Assembly (NCBI GenBank): GCA_021736135.1
Contig: JAIPGO010000005.1
Span: 1-64,000 of the forward strand
Length of the DNA stretch: 64,000 nucleotides
Direction: 5' to 3'
Source: Candidatus Cloacimonadota bacterium
GTDB lineage: Bacteria; Cloacimonadota; Cloacimonadia; Cloacimonadales; TCS61
Shown: positions 24,267 to 33,835 of the stretch, piece after piece
How positions within the stretch are numbered: the stretch's first letter is position 1
Layout of the letters: every line of letters starts with the position of its first letter
Notes under the pieces: model-generated
The model's database searches: none
Told to the model about the DNA's origin: nothing
Seen by the model: the letters and a program-made list of their open reading frames with translations, nothing else
Translations under genes and position numbers: made by a program

Positions 24267-25008
24267 TCTGCCGCATTTCCCAGAGTTTTAGATATTTCAG
24301 GTACTGTCCGATCGCTGAATTTTCACAAAGTAGAAATCCTGTTTTGCCATCCCGGAATCCCTGCTTGAAAAAATACATTACAATGAATTTCCACATTCCC
24401 TGAAACAGGGCTCCGGTTATAGTGTATTTTTTAATTTTACTATATTTCTCCTCCACATTCAGGTTTGTGTAAAAATTGATCTTGCTTACATGGTCTGAAA
24501 GATTGGGATATGTATAGTGATTAAGGGGAGCGGTGATAAGGCTGATCTTTGCTTTTGTTTTCACTCCTTCATGCACTACTTTTTCATTGAATTCTGCCGT
24601 TTTGCGATTGAATAACCTCAACGGGAAATCATCCTGCCAGCCACACCAGCGGATCTTTTTACCCAGATACCAGGAGATGCGCTTAATTTTGTATACCTGA
24701 GCTTCGTGCAATTGCGGCTGTAGTTCCAGAATCTTCACTTTCAGCTCTGGTGACACTTCTTCATCGGCATCAAGAGAAAGTATCCAGTCATTTTGCGCTG
24801 CTTCCACTGCTTTCTGTTTCGTTCTGCCAAAACCGTCCCAGGAAAGTTTTATTACCCTTGCTCCACCTGATTCCGCTAGTTGTAATGTGGTATCCTTCGA
24901 TCCCGTATCTGCCACAAGGATTTCATCTGCCCATTGTACTGATTGCAGGCATCGAATTATATTTTTCTCTTCATCTTTTGTAATTATCACAACTGATATC
25001 TTACTCAT
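24250..25008 (-). CDS. Glycosyltransferase family 2, WaaE/KdtX type
   Basis: A 252-aa GT-A enzyme. The beginning SVVIITKDEEKNIIRCLQSV and the DADEE metal-binding motif (LSLDADEEVSP) match the WaaE/LgtF group that adds glucose to the LPS inner core. Later AEFNEKVVHE and YPNLSDHVSKIN are typical of this subgroup, and a short hydrophobic C-terminal helix may touch the membrane. Confidence 0.82.
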   Translation of the reverse strand: MSKISVVIITKDEEKNIIRCLQSVQWADEILVADTGSKDTTLQLAESGGARVIKLSWDGFGRTKQKAVEAAQNDWILSLDADEEVSPELKVKILELQPQLHEAQVYKIKRISWYLGKKIRWCGWQDDFPLRLFNRKTAEFNEKVVHEGVKTKAKISLITAPLNHYTYPNLSDHVSKINFYTNLNVEEKYSKIKKYTITGALFQGMWKFIVMYFFKQGFRDGKTGFLLCENSAIGQYLKYLKLWEMRQNDLTH

Positions 25009-25019
25009 CTGAAACCTCT

Positions 25020-26096
25020 TCAGTTCTCGGAAAATACATTTAAAAACTCTTTTACCATGGTTTCTTCGGAAAAGTTATTTTTTATTTTTTGTTGAGCATT
25101 TTTCCCAAATCTCTCGCGAAGACTCTGGTCTGTAACTAATAACTTAAGCTTATCAACGAGGGATTCCACGTTATTCTCTTTAATTAGAAATCCATTTACA
25201 TTATCGGTGATTAATTCTGCAGCAACTCCTACGTCAGTAGAAATCACAGCTTTTCCTAATGAAAAATATTCCAGGAGTGTAATAGCAAAAGATTCATAGA
25301 AAGAGGGCATTACAGCAATGTCATAAATGGAATTAATGTTGGGAATATTAGAGTTGGGAATAAATCCGGTAAAGATGACTCTGGACTGTAACTCCAAACT
25401 GGATACTAATGATTTTAATTCTTCCTGAAACACTCCGGAACCCGTGATCATAAGAACAACATTTTGATATTCTGCAACAAATTCTTTGAATGCCCGGATC
25501 AGTATGTGAACACCCTTTTCTTTCACCAGCCTGCCTGTAACACCGATTACAAGCGCATTATCCGGGATATTAAATAATTGCTTTGCTTTAATAGTCTCCT
25601 GCCGAGAAACTTGTTGTATTTTAGTGCCAATATATACAACAGCGAGTTTTTTTTCTTTGAGATGTGGAAATAATTCCAGAGATAGTTCTTTTACTCTCCG
25701 GTAGGGGAATATAGATTTATCCACAAGTAATTCATGAATCCATTGATGCCTGTTAAAATCACGTTCATTACCAATTAACCTGAAGTTGCGAATTTTACAT
25801 ATCCGGGAGGCTATGCCTCCGGCAATTACCTCTTTATGAATATTACTGACTACTACATCGATACGGTTTCTTTTTACGAATCTTATAAAGTATAATATTA
25901 GAAGTGGATTGTAATCCATACCAAAAGTTCTGGGTATTATTTTCAGTTCTTTTGAAAATTTGCTGGTCGAATCTGAATTCTTATTAGAGATTATCCAGGT
26001 CTGGTGATTTTCCTCAGCCAGTTTCACGGCTAAGCGATCAATTAAACTTAGTACTCCACCCCAGTTTCTCTTGTTATTGATAAATAATATATTCAT
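25020..26096 (-). CDS. Glycosyltransferase family 4
   Basis: A 358-aa GT-B enzyme. NNKRNWGGVLSLIDRLA is the acceptor loop with the Gly-Gly pair, GVTGRLVKEKGVHILIRAF the donor-domain start, and PSFYESFAITLLEYFSLGKA the E-x7-E signature. The gene reads more AT-rich than its neighbours, hinting at separate acquisition within the locus. Sugar unknown. Confidence 0.83.
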   Translation of the reverse strand: MNILFINNKRNWGGVLSLIDRLAVKLAEENHQTWIISNKNSDSTSKFSKELKIIPRTFGMDYNPLLILYFIRFVKRNRIDVVVSNIHKEVIAGGIASRICKIRNFRLIGNERDFNRHQWIHELLVDKSIFPYRRVKELSLELFPHLKEKKLAVVYIGTKIQQVSRQETIKAKQLFNIPDNALVIGVTGRLVKEKGVHILIRAFKEFVAEYQNVVLMITGSGVFQEELKSLVSSLELQSRVIFTGFIPNSNIPNINSIYDIAVMPSFYESFAITLLEYFSLGKAVISTDVGVAAELITDNVNGFLIKENNVESLVDKLKLLVTDQSLRERFGKNAQQKIKNNFSEETMVKEFLNVFSEN

Positions 26097-26125
26097 CCTT
26101 AGGCTACTATTATATTTAATAATTG

Positions 26126-27073
26126 TTATATATTTTTCAACAGATGATAGTTATGGAATCCGCCCAGATTGCGGCCATTCAGTAGATATTTCTCGATCCA
26201 GCTATGCAGTCGTGTTTTCAGACGCTCATGTTTGTGAAGTTCACGATATGGATTTGGCTTCCCATTCATTTGAAGCTTATCTGCCCAGTTAAATCTGGCT
26301 ATCATTTCCTGCATTACTGCCGGATGTGTATCTTTAAAAACTGCCAGTCGGTTTAAAGGACCATAATCAAATTCCTGGGGTGCCTTCTCATAATAATCTT
26401 CCGCTTTTCCCCTGCCCCAATGCACGCTGTCCAGGGCGCGACGCTTATTCTGCATTAAGTACGGTGGACGCACCCAGCCGTAATGATAGATCTCAGCATC
26501 TACTTTTGCCACGTTTATCTTAAATGTGCCTTCCGGCTGACGCGGATTATCATAATAGTCATATCGGCGAAAAGACTGCGCACTCTGCCAAGACCAGATA
26601 TCCGGCTTGTTGCGGATTATCCGTATTTCTTCAGGATACCAGCCATGACCGGCATGATAATGAACATAATCCCCCCAAAAATGCTTGTATCGGAAAAGTA
26701 GACCCTCTACTTCTTCGCGATCAAGCAGTTCTTCACAGCGGTGCTTTATGGTCTCCAGGTATTTCTCATGCACAACTTCATCCGCCTGTACATAAAAAAG
26801 CCAGTCCCCGCTGCATTCGCGACGAGCGATATTTGTCTGCATCCCGTTAATCACACCCTTTTTAAAATACTGTTCTTCCCAGATTGTATCAATGATCCTG
26901 ATCTTAGGATCATTAATCCCTGCTATCAACTCCCGCGTATTATCATCATCATCACCCTTGCCTACCGCAATTATGAATTCATCACAAATCGGCAAAATAG
27001 ACTTGATGGATTCCACCACCGGATAATATAGCTTAACTCCATTGCGCACGAAAGAGAACCCGCTTATCTTCAT
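26126..27073 (-). CDS. Glycosyltransferase family 2-like protein
   Basis: A 315-aa GT-A-type protein that heads the minus-strand glycan operon. It starts GFSFVRNGVKLYYPVVES and has YVQADEVVHE, a variant of the DxD metal site (QAD), plus aromatic-rich acceptor segments (YKHFWGDYVHYHAGHGWY). This layout is found in LPS and capsule loci. The donor and linkage cannot be told. Confidence 0.7.
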   Translation of the reverse strand: MKISGFSFVRNGVKLYYPVVESIKSILPICDEFIIAVGKGDDDDNTRELIAGINDPKIRIIDTIWEEQYFKKGVINGMQTNIARRECSGDWLFYVQADEVVHEKYLETIKHRCEELLDREEVEGLLFRYKHFWGDYVHYHAGHGWYPEEIRIIRNKPDIWSWQSAQSFRRYDYYDNPRQPEGTFKINVAKVDAEIYHYGWVRPPYLMQNKRRALDSVHWGRGKAEDYYEKAPQEFDYGPLNRLAVFKDTHPAVMQEMIARFNWADKLQMNGKPNPYRELHKHERLKTRLHSWIEKYLLNGRNLGGFHNYHLLKNI

Positions 27074-27479
27074 ATATCTCTCCAGAAAAATTCACATATT
27101 CTACTTTTCTCCCTTGAATTATCAGGTCAATCAATTTTTCCTTTATTATATCCTTTCCCCGATTCCCATCCTCATTTTACCTGCTTTTTTCTCTTCACTT
27201 TCGCCGGATCACCTCTTCTTTCCCTGAAATAAAAACCTGCCGTAATTCTGCCATCTTGTAAAATTATATCCGTATATATTCCTTATTAAATGTATATTTA
27301 TTGATGTAAGAAACTTTTATATTTTCACGTAAATCAATTTTACAGGTTTATTCTCTTTCTTGGTGTATAGACAAAAATATATTTTTATCAATGGGGAGGA
27401 GATGGAACAGATGAGGCTTGACAGAAAAGGATAATAATAAGTCAGTTCAATAAAGAGAAAAAGACAAGGAGTAACAGGG
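27074..27479. other. Divergent intergenic region
   Basis: This holds the 5' regions of the minus-strand glycan operon and the plus-strand thioesterase. About 27085-27230 is strongly pyrimidine-rich on the plus strand, so the glycan operon leader would be purine-rich RNA. TTGACA occurs at 27418-27423, but no -10 at the right distance was found. No gene or stable hairpin is seen. Confidence 0.4.
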
Positions 27480-27890
27480 ATGATCCATGTATACCGGAGG
27501 CGGGTATTTGGTTATGAGTGTGATATTTATGGGCACTTGAACAATGCTAATTACCTGCATTTATATGAAGAGGCACGCTCTGTATTTCTGGAAGATATAG
27601 ATTTGCCGGTGCGCAAACTGATGAGTATGGGTATTGCGATCTATGTGACAAAAGTAAATTTAGAATTTATCAAGGGAATTCTACTTGAATCTGAGGTTGT
27701 GATCAAAAGCTGGGTAGTATCAGGCAGCCGTTTAAGGGGCTTATGGCAGCAGGAGATGTTCGTTGCTGATGAACTTTGCAGCCGCATCACCATCGAAGGT
27801 GTATATGCCTCAAATGGCAAACCACGCCGCCTGCCGCCAGAGGTCTGGGTGGTTTTTGAAAAATATATTAACAAACAAAGAGACTTATGA
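27480..27890 (+). CDS. Hotdog-fold acyl-CoA thioesterase (YbgC/FadM type)
   Basis: A 136-aa single hotdog domain. The catalytic helix region DIYGHLNNANYLHLYEEAR carries the Asp-Tyr-Gly-His pattern of the YbgC/4-hydroxybenzoyl-CoA thioesterase group; later YVTKVNLEFIKGI and IEGVYASNGKPRRLP follow the family. ATG 27480 is preceded by AAGGAG. It likely hydrolyses acyl-CoA or acyl-ACP in the cytoplasm. It is the only plus-strand gene in the right half. Confidence 0.85.
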   Translation: MIHVYRRRVFGYECDIYGHLNNANYLHLYEEARSVFLEDIDLPVRKLMSMGIAIYVTKVNLEFIKGILLESEVVIKSWVVSGSRLRGLWQQEMFVADELCSRITIEGVYASNGKPRRLPPEVWVVFEKYINKQRDL

Positions 27891-27923
27891 GCGACAGTAA
27901 AGTAATCTGGTAATAGTCAAATT

Positions 27924-30908
27924 CTAAAAATCTTCCATGAGCCAGAAATAGTAGTTTGGTTTACTGGAATTGACCAGGTCGGTCTGCCAGGCGATGTCGA
28001 ATTTGAGGATAAAGAAACCAAGATTGAAGCGGGGACCAAAGCCTATTCCCATTCGGGCATCTTTTAACTGAGCATAATTCCAGAAAACAAAATCCTTTTC
28101 TTCGTCCCAGACGGCACCCAGATCAATGAAAACCGAGCCTCTCACACCGCTCATTCTGATAGGAAAAGGAAAAGCCAGGGTGAGATTATCGATGAGCGGA
28201 TAACGCAGTTCCGTGCTGAAAAGAAATTTTCTTTTCCCGTCGAGGTCGTTGTCATTAAAACCGCGCACCCCATTAAAGCCGGTGAGTTCGAATCCGGTAA
28301 ACTCATCGCTATCTGTCCAGGCAGCAATAAGCCTATTTGCCCAGGAATAGCGTTTAGCAAAGAATTTGTAATTCCTGAGATCAGCATAGATCATATTATA
28401 ATCTTTTTTAGTGGAAAAACTGTGCTGTAAAGAGAGATATTGTTTACCACCTGCAATTGGACCCACGTAGCCATAGAGTGTATTATCATGTACGATGCTC
28501 AGTTTCGGTGCAACAAGATAGTCATTTTCATCCGGTTGCCAGCCCTCAATCCAGTCTCCGTTATACTTATCCCACCAGTCCCAGAACGTCTGATGACGGA
28601 GCACCGCCAGTTGCGTTTCCAGGCGCCAGTATTTATCGAAAGGATGGAGCATAATGCCATAGAAGCCGTATTGCCGGTCTCTGGCGCGGAAATAGTCATC
28701 ATTTGCGTTACGATAAAGAGTTTCGTCATTCAGATAGAAAACACCTCCACCATAATCATCACGGCGCGTTAGATCAAGATATTGAAAACTGAAGCTGGAA
28801 CTTTCTATTTCACCGGACACGTTAAAACTGCTGTATAGGGAATGATTACCGAGGATATCACTTGCCCAGATATTAAGCAGGGCATAAGTACCGGTGGAGT
28901 TATAGGCGAGACCGCCCCAGAAGTTATCAATTTTCCATTTCAGTTTATAGGGAATGATCTCAGGCTCGTTTTCTTCAGTAGGACGCCGGTCAATACGCCG
29001 GTTTTCTTCCACTATGGTTGTATCAGGACCATAATCAATTTTTATGTCATACATTTCGGCGAGTTCGGGATCGATATTCTGATGAGAAGCCGGTTTCTTG
29101 AAGGCGAGATTGGTTTTCCCGAAATAGCGGATACGTTCAATATCATAACGCTCCCAGAAATCATCAGCCAGTTTTACTTTCTGAGGAAGGTGAGAATCCT
29201 GCCATTGGAGGCTGTCCAGCGGAGCAGTTTTCTGAAACAAATCCCAGGCTCCATTATAAAAACAGGAGAGCAGTATGTATTCATCATTACGGCTTAGATC
29301 AAAATTGAGAACTCCGCAGAGCACATCAGTCACCTGTGCTTCTCTGGCATTTTTTAGATCAATGATGCGTATATTGGTGATCATATCTTCATCTGAAATG
29401 TAAAGGATCTTAGAGCCATCAGCGCTCCAGACAGGGTTATAGTTATCGCTGGCGCTATCTGTGACCTGGTAAAATTCATTTGATTCCAGATCACAATAAT
29501 AGATATTGCGCACGGATTTATCAAAAATATGCAGATTTTCCCGGGATTGGAGTGGGAGCCTTTCAGAATAGAAAACTATGTGCTTGCCATCAGACGACCA
29601 GCGTGGTGCACCATCATAATATTTGTCTTGCGTGAGTTGCTGCAGCGTTTCCTGTTCCAGGTCATAAATAAAAATATCTGTGGAAGTACCTTTAATACCG
29701 TTAAAAACTATCTTTTTACCATCCGGTGAAACATCCAGTTCATAAACAACATTGATGGAATCAAAACTAACGGACTTCGCGATATGTTCTTTATTTACAT
29801 CGAGAATCTGAATGCGGTCACCGAAAGAAGTATTAGCAGCAAAGGCAATTCTTTTACCATCGGGAAACCAGCTCAGGTTATTACGCTTGAAATGGAATTC
29901 TTCCAGTTCTCCGGTCACGGCACTGCGAATCAATTCCCGGTCATTTCCCAGATCGCTACGGTCGGCAAACCAGATCCCATCAGTAAGTTTCCGGTTGGCG
30001 AACCAGGCATAACGCAGACCTTCGGGTGCATAGCGCGGTGCTACATTCATGGAAGAACCATCTTTTTGAGAATCAGTTCTTCTTTCATAGACCTCATAAG
30101 GCACCCGATAATCATTGTACATGGCAAAATACCGGCGTTTCAGAGAATTTTCCCAACGCTGCTGCAGTTCCAGGAAAGGAACATTGAAAATTCTTTTCAT
30201 CATGGCATTCTGAGTATCGCTGCGGGCCGAGTAAAAAATATCCATCACCTTATCTCTGCCATATTCCTGCTCAATAAAATTCAGAAAGGATTCGCCTTCC
30301 CGATAAGCATAATAACCTCCGACTTCTTCCAGGTTGATAAGATTGTTGTTAAGCACTAGATCAATAATGAACATATTGTTATAAGTGCGTTTACCATTAA
30401 TGGAGATAAATTCCGGTAATCCTTCGCTAAGCCAGAAAGGCAAAGAACGTCTGCCGGTATTTCCAATCCTCCCTCGTGATAGTTCATTAACATAAGCATG
30501 TGTCATTTCGTGGATCAGGGTTTGCTCCATTTCACGGTAACTGCCGGAAAAAGGCATCACAACGCGATTATTCATGCTTTCAGTAAAACCGCCTACGCCT
30601 TCGCTGAGCAGATTGGGAATTACGTTAGTAGATTCAAATTCCTGATGAGTACTATAAAAAATTATGGGAATGCGCTGCTTGACAGGAGTTCTGAAATCTT
30701 CTCTGATATAGTAGTATGCTTCTTCAGCACATAAAGCCACGATTTTGCCAAAGTCATCATCACGCGCTGGATAATAGATGTCAAAATGCATAGTCTGGAT
30801 ATTATTCCAGTCAATCTTCTGTGGCTGGATCTTGTTCTTGCCGAAATACTGGGCAATGAGTGGGAATGCTAAGGTGAACAAGATAGAAATAAGCAGGAAT
30901 TTTTTCAT
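27924..30908 (-). CDS. Metallopeptidase - TolB propeller - Omp85-type barrel fusion
   Basis: A 994-aa exported protein of unusual build. A signal peptide (residues 1-19) is followed by a gluzincin peptidase domain with HEMTH at 133-137 and the third ligand Glu162 in WLSEGLPEF. Next comes a TolB/DPP-like beta-propeller (about 290-560) with repeated SPDG blades: LSWFPDGKRIAF, LDVSPDGKKIVF, PRWSSDGKHIVF, PVWSADGSKILY. The last third is beta-barrel-like with GFNGVRGFNDND, the VRGF loop of Omp85/BamA proteins, and ends with an aromatic residue, Phe994. It follows mlaD by 3 bases, so it belongs to the aspS-mtaB-mlaF-mlaD operon. It probably sits in the outer membrane with the peptidase and propeller in the periplasm; the job is unknown but the Mla context points to envelope maintenance. 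Confidence 0.8.
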   Translation of the reverse strand: MKKFLLISILFTLAFPLIAQYFGKNKIQPQKIDWNNIQTMHFDIYYPARDDDFGKIVALCAEEAYYYIREDFRTPVKQRIPIIFYSTHQEFESTNVIPNLLSEGVGGFTESMNNRVVMPFSGSYREMEQTLIHEMTHAYVNELSRGRIGNTGRRSLPFWLSEGLPEFISINGKRTYNNMFIIDLVLNNNLINLEEVGGYYAYREGESFLNFIEQEYGRDKVMDIFYSARSDTQNAMMKRIFNVPFLELQQRWENSLKRRYFAMYNDYRVPYEVYERRTDSQKDGSSMNVAPRYAPEGLRYAWFANRKLTDGIWFADRSDLGNDRELIRSAVTGELEEFHFKRNNLSWFPDGKRIAFAANTSFGDRIQILDVNKEHIAKSVSFDSINVVYELDVSPDGKKIVFNGIKGTSTDIFIYDLEQETLQQLTQDKYYDGAPRWSSDGKHIVFYSERLPLQSRENLHIFDKSVRNIYYCDLESNEFYQVTDSASDNYNPVWSADGSKILYISDEDMITNIRIIDLKNAREAQVTDVLCGVLNFDLSRNDEYILLSCFYNGAWDLFQKTAPLDSLQWQDSHLPQKVKLADDFWERYDIERIRYFGKTNLAFKKPASHQNIDPELAEMYDIKIDYGPDTTIVEENRRIDRRPTEENEPEIIPYKLKWKIDNFWGGLAYNSTGTYALLNIWASDILGNHSLYSSFNVSGEIESSSFSFQYLDLTRRDDYGGGVFYLNDETLYRNANDDYFRARDRQYGFYGIMLHPFDKYWRLETQLAVLRHQTFWDWWDKYNGDWIEGWQPDENDYLVAPKLSIVHDNTLYGYVGPIAGGKQYLSLQHSFSTKKDYNMIYADLRNYKFFAKRYSWANRLIAAWTDSDEFTGFELTGFNGVRGFNDNDLDGKRKFLFSTELRYPLIDNLTLAFPFPIRMSGVRGSVFIDLGAVWDEEKDFVFWNYAQLKDARMGIGFGPRFNLGFFILKFDIAWQTDLVNSSKPNYYFWLMEDF

Positions 30909-30911
30909 AAT

Positions 30912-31790
30912 TTAAAAAACTTTTACACTAAAATATTTTTTAGGATTATTCTTTATATCAGCCAGCAGGCTGTCCAGTCCGGCAACTGACTGCAGCAGAG
31001 AACGATATAGTTCATCATTACCTGTCAATTCACCCAGGGTTGAATGCTCATTCTGCAGTTTTTCCACGAGTTGCTGCAGAGAGATGTTTGTTTTATTCAG
31101 ATCCGTGACCAGTTGTTCTGTACCGGTAATAGTACTGTCAATTCTAGCGCTGTTATTTTCCAGCAGAAGCAGGATGCCGGCTGTTATCTTTTCCAGATTA
31201 ACTATCAATTCATCAATATTACCGTCATTCCGTTCCAGAAGTTCATTGACGTTCTTAACGCCAAGCTGCAGGGAATCGGCAAGCCGGGAATATTTGCTGA
31301 CGATGTTATCGGAAGAATTAAGCTCTTTGAGAAATATTTTCAGTTCCGTCATAATATCTTCGGCTTCACTGAGCACACTGGAAAATCCCGAAGCTGTTTT
31401 GCCTTCCAGTATCTTGTCAACGGGGAGAAATGATTTGCCTTTTCCGGGAACCAGAATAATGCGCGTGCTGCCCATAACGGAAGTGTTTTTTACCCAGAAT
31501 TCGCTGCCCTGACGCAGAGGTTCGTCCAGTTTAACGGCAATATCCACCAGTACGCGGTCAATATCAAGCCTGATATCGGAAACTTTACCGCGATTAACTC
31601 CCAGAATTAAAACCCCATCACCGAGTTCCAGGCTGCCAACTTCCGGAAAAGCAATGGTCATACTGGTCATTCTGCCCCGTTCCAGGTAATTTATCAGCCA
31701 GAGATAACCGAAAACCAGAATGGTAATACTGACAATAACGAATAAGCCGACATTAAAGTTTGTGCGACTCTGTTTTTCATAAAATTTCAT
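30912..31790 (-). CDS. mlaD: MlaD-family MCE protein
   Basis: A 292-aa inner-membrane-anchored periplasmic protein with one membrane helix (about 13-35) and a single MCE domain (about 38-115: TIAFPEVGSLELGDGVLILG, then GSTRIILVPG). A long helical, coiled-coil-prone tail follows. It binds phospholipid in Mla-type transport between membranes. It overlaps mlaF by 4 bases (ATGA). No mlaE permease gene is adjacent. Confidence 0.88.
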   Translation of the reverse strand: MKFYEKQSRTNFNVGLFVIVSITILVFGYLWLINYLERGRMTSMTIAFPEVGSLELGDGVLILGVNRGKVSDIRLDIDRVLVDIAVKLDEPLRQGSEFWVKNTSVMGSTRIILVPGKGKSFLPVDKILEGKTASGFSSVLSEAEDIMTELKIFLKELNSSDNIVSKYSRLADSLQLGVKNVNELLERNDGNIDELIVNLEKITAGILLLLENNSARIDSTITGTEQLVTDLNKTNISLQQLVEKLQNEHSTLGELTGNDELYRSLLQSVAGLDSLLADIKNNPKKYFSVKVF

Positions 31791-32524
31791 ATTTCTATCC
31801 TGTCCGTGGAATACAGGAATCTTCTGATCCTGCTGTCTCCGGCATTTTTAAATTCATCAAGATTACCGTCAAAGATTATATCAGTATCAGCAAGCATAAC
31901 GATCCTGCCTCCTATTCTTTCGATGCAGTAGAGGTCGTGGGTAACGATGATGGTTGCCACTTCCTGCTGCTGATGAAGATTTTTGATTAATTCAATGATT
32001 TCCCCGGCAATAACAGGATCAAGTCCAGTAGTTGGTTCATCATAGATGATATATTTAGGGTTAGTAATAATGGCACGTGCCAGAGCTACGCGTTTCTTCA
32101 TCCCGCCGCTGAGTTCGGAAGGAAAACGTTTCATTATTCCGCTCAAACCAACCATTGCCAGTTTATCAGTTACCTGCTGGAATATTTCACTTTCAGACAG
32201 CCGTGTGTGCTCCAGCAGAGGCAAGGCAACATTCTGATAAACATTGAGCGAATCTAAAAGAGCACTACCCTGAAATAGCATTGCCAGTTTCTGACGGATG
32301 AGCAATGCAGATTGCCCGCGGCTGTTTTGAAGGTCCTCTCCGTCAATGATGACGCTGCCTTCGTCGTGTGGCAGCAGCCCATCGATGATCTTCACCAGCA
32401 CACTTTTACCACTACCGCTTTGACCTACGATGAGCAATGTTTCCTGTTCCCTGATCTGAAGATTAATGTTTTGCAGAACAGATTGTTCATTAAATCCGAT
32501 ACTGATATTCTTCAGTTCGATCAT
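31787..32524 (-). CDS. mlaF: MlaF-type ABC transporter ATPase
   Basis: A 245-aa ATP-binding subunit. Walker A GQSGSGKSVLV, Q-loop MLFQGSALLDSL, signature LSGGMKKRVALARAI, Walker B YIIYDEPTTGLDP and the His switch IVTHD are intact. ATG 32524 is preferred: it overlaps the mtaB stop as ATGA and has GGAG 8 bases upstream, whereas the GTG at 32530 is too close to that site. It would power MlaD-linked lipid transport. The permease MlaE is not in this operon. Confidence 0.9.
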   Translation of the reverse strand: MIELKNISIGFNEQSVLQNINLQIREQETLLIVGQSGSGKSVLVKIIDGLLPHDEGSVIIDGEDLQNSRGQSALLIRQKLAMLFQGSALLDSLNVYQNVALPLLEHTRLSESEIFQQVTDKLAMVGLSGIMKRFPSELSGGMKKRVALARAIITNPKYIIYDEPTTGLDPVIAGEIIELIKNLHQQQEVATIIVTHDLYCIERIGGRIVMLADTDIIFDGNLDEFKNAGDSRIRRFLYSTDRIEI

Positions 32525-33816
32525 AAGCACATCTCCAGAAGCACACCATCACGGAAAACGCCTACAGATCTTCCCTTTACCAGGTCACCAGCGGCAGAGT
32601 TACCAACCTCAAAATACGCCCTTACATAATGATCGCTGAGCAGAGTATAATAACCATCCTGCCTGTTTTCCACGCTCCCGCTGAGAATAATATTATCCTT
32701 GATCAGTCTGTTCATATATAGGTCTTTTTTAGTAAGAGAAAGCTGCAAAAGCTTATCTACTCTCGCTTTAATAATAGTGCCATTTATCTGTTGCGGCATA
32801 GACCAGGCTTTTGTACCTGGTCGCCGGGAAAAGGGAAATACGTGCAGATATGCTATCGGCAGCTCCTGAAGAAACCGGTAGGTTTCTGTAAATATTGCGT
32901 CAGTTTCTCCAGGCAATCCGGTGATCACGTCCAATCCCAGTGCTGCATCGGGCATAATCTGCAGAATTTTATGCAATATTTCTTTAAAGTCTGCAATCGT
33001 ATAATGTCTGCCCATAGAATGCAGCAGCACATCACTACCGGTTTGCAGAGGAATATGGAAATGAGGACATATCTTTTTACTCCTGGCGATCTGCTGCAAT
33101 ACGGATTCATTAAAAAGCTGCGGTTCCAGAGAAGAGATCCTGATCTTTTCCACCCCTTTGATTTCGTCCATGTCAGCTAATAGATTTTCCAGGTGATAAT
33201 CACCCTCTTGGTCATAGCCGTATAATCCCAGGTTTATACCGGAAATGACGAATTCCCGAAATCCCTGCGTCACCAGTTGCTGCACCTGTGCCAGAATATT
33301 TTCCCGCTGGCGGCTGCGCGAGGGACCACGTGCCCAGGCCACCGCACAATAAGCACAAAAAAAATTGCAGCCATCCTGTATTTTGATAAAGGCACGACTG
33401 CGATCCGGCATATTACCTGTGCTGTGTTCGCTATATTCTATTGCCTGGATAATATCCTGAAATTCCGGAACAAAATCTTCCGTAACGGCTTTATATATCA
33501 AGTTCTTCTTGTTATTATCAATCACCAGGTCAATATTTCCCAGTTTCCTGACATCTTCCTCATTTCTCTGGGTATAACAGCCGGTAACGACGACTTTTGC
33601 CTGCGGGTATAATTCCTTCATCTTCAAGGCTTTGCGAATGGCATTACGACTCTTGAAATCTGTCCGGTTCGTCACTGTGCAGGTATTGATGAGATAAACG
33701 TCTGCCTCACTGCTGAAATCCGTCTTTTCCCAGCCTCTGGACAAGAAATCATCCATTATGCAACTGGTTTCATACTGGTTCTGCTTACATCCTAACGTAA
33801 CGGCAGTTATTTTCAT
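32521..33816 (-). CDS. mtaB: tRNA threonylcarbamoyladenosine methylthiotransferase
   Basis: A 431-aa radical-SAM enzyme that makes ms2t6A37 in tRNAs. The N-terminal MTTase domain has Cys in TLGCKQNQYE, INTCTVTN and VTGCYTQ (second [4Fe-4S] cluster); the radical-SAM cluster motif is CNFFCAYC; a TRAM domain ends the protein. The order and TLGCKxNxxE start are MtaB rather than MiaB or RimO. It sits 19 bases after aspS. Confidence 0.92.
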   Translation of the reverse strand: MKITAVTLGCKQNQYETSCIMDDFLSRGWEKTDFSSEADVYLINTCTVTNRTDFKSRNAIRKALKMKELYPQAKVVVTGCYTQRNEEDVRKLGNIDLVIDNNKKNLIYKAVTEDFVPEFQDIIQAIEYSEHSTGNMPDRSRAFIKIQDGCNFFCAYCAVAWARGPSRSRQRENILAQVQQLVTQGFREFVISGINLGLYGYDQEGDYHLENLLADMDEIKGVEKIRISSLEPQLFNESVLQQIARSKKICPHFHIPLQTGSDVLLHSMGRHYTIADFKEILHKILQIMPDAALGLDVITGLPGETDAIFTETYRFLQELPIAYLHVFPFSRRPGTKAWSMPQQINGTIIKARVDKLLQLSLTKKDLYMNRLIKDNIILSGSVENRQDGYYTLLSDHYVRAYFEVGNSAAGDLVKGRSVGVFRDGVLLEMCL

Positions 33817-33835
33817 TTATAATATATCAGCAGCT

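Noticed and set aside
27418-27440. Sigma-70 promoter for the thioesterase gene
   Set aside because: TTGACA is present, but the only -10-like TAATAA is 11 bases away, too close.
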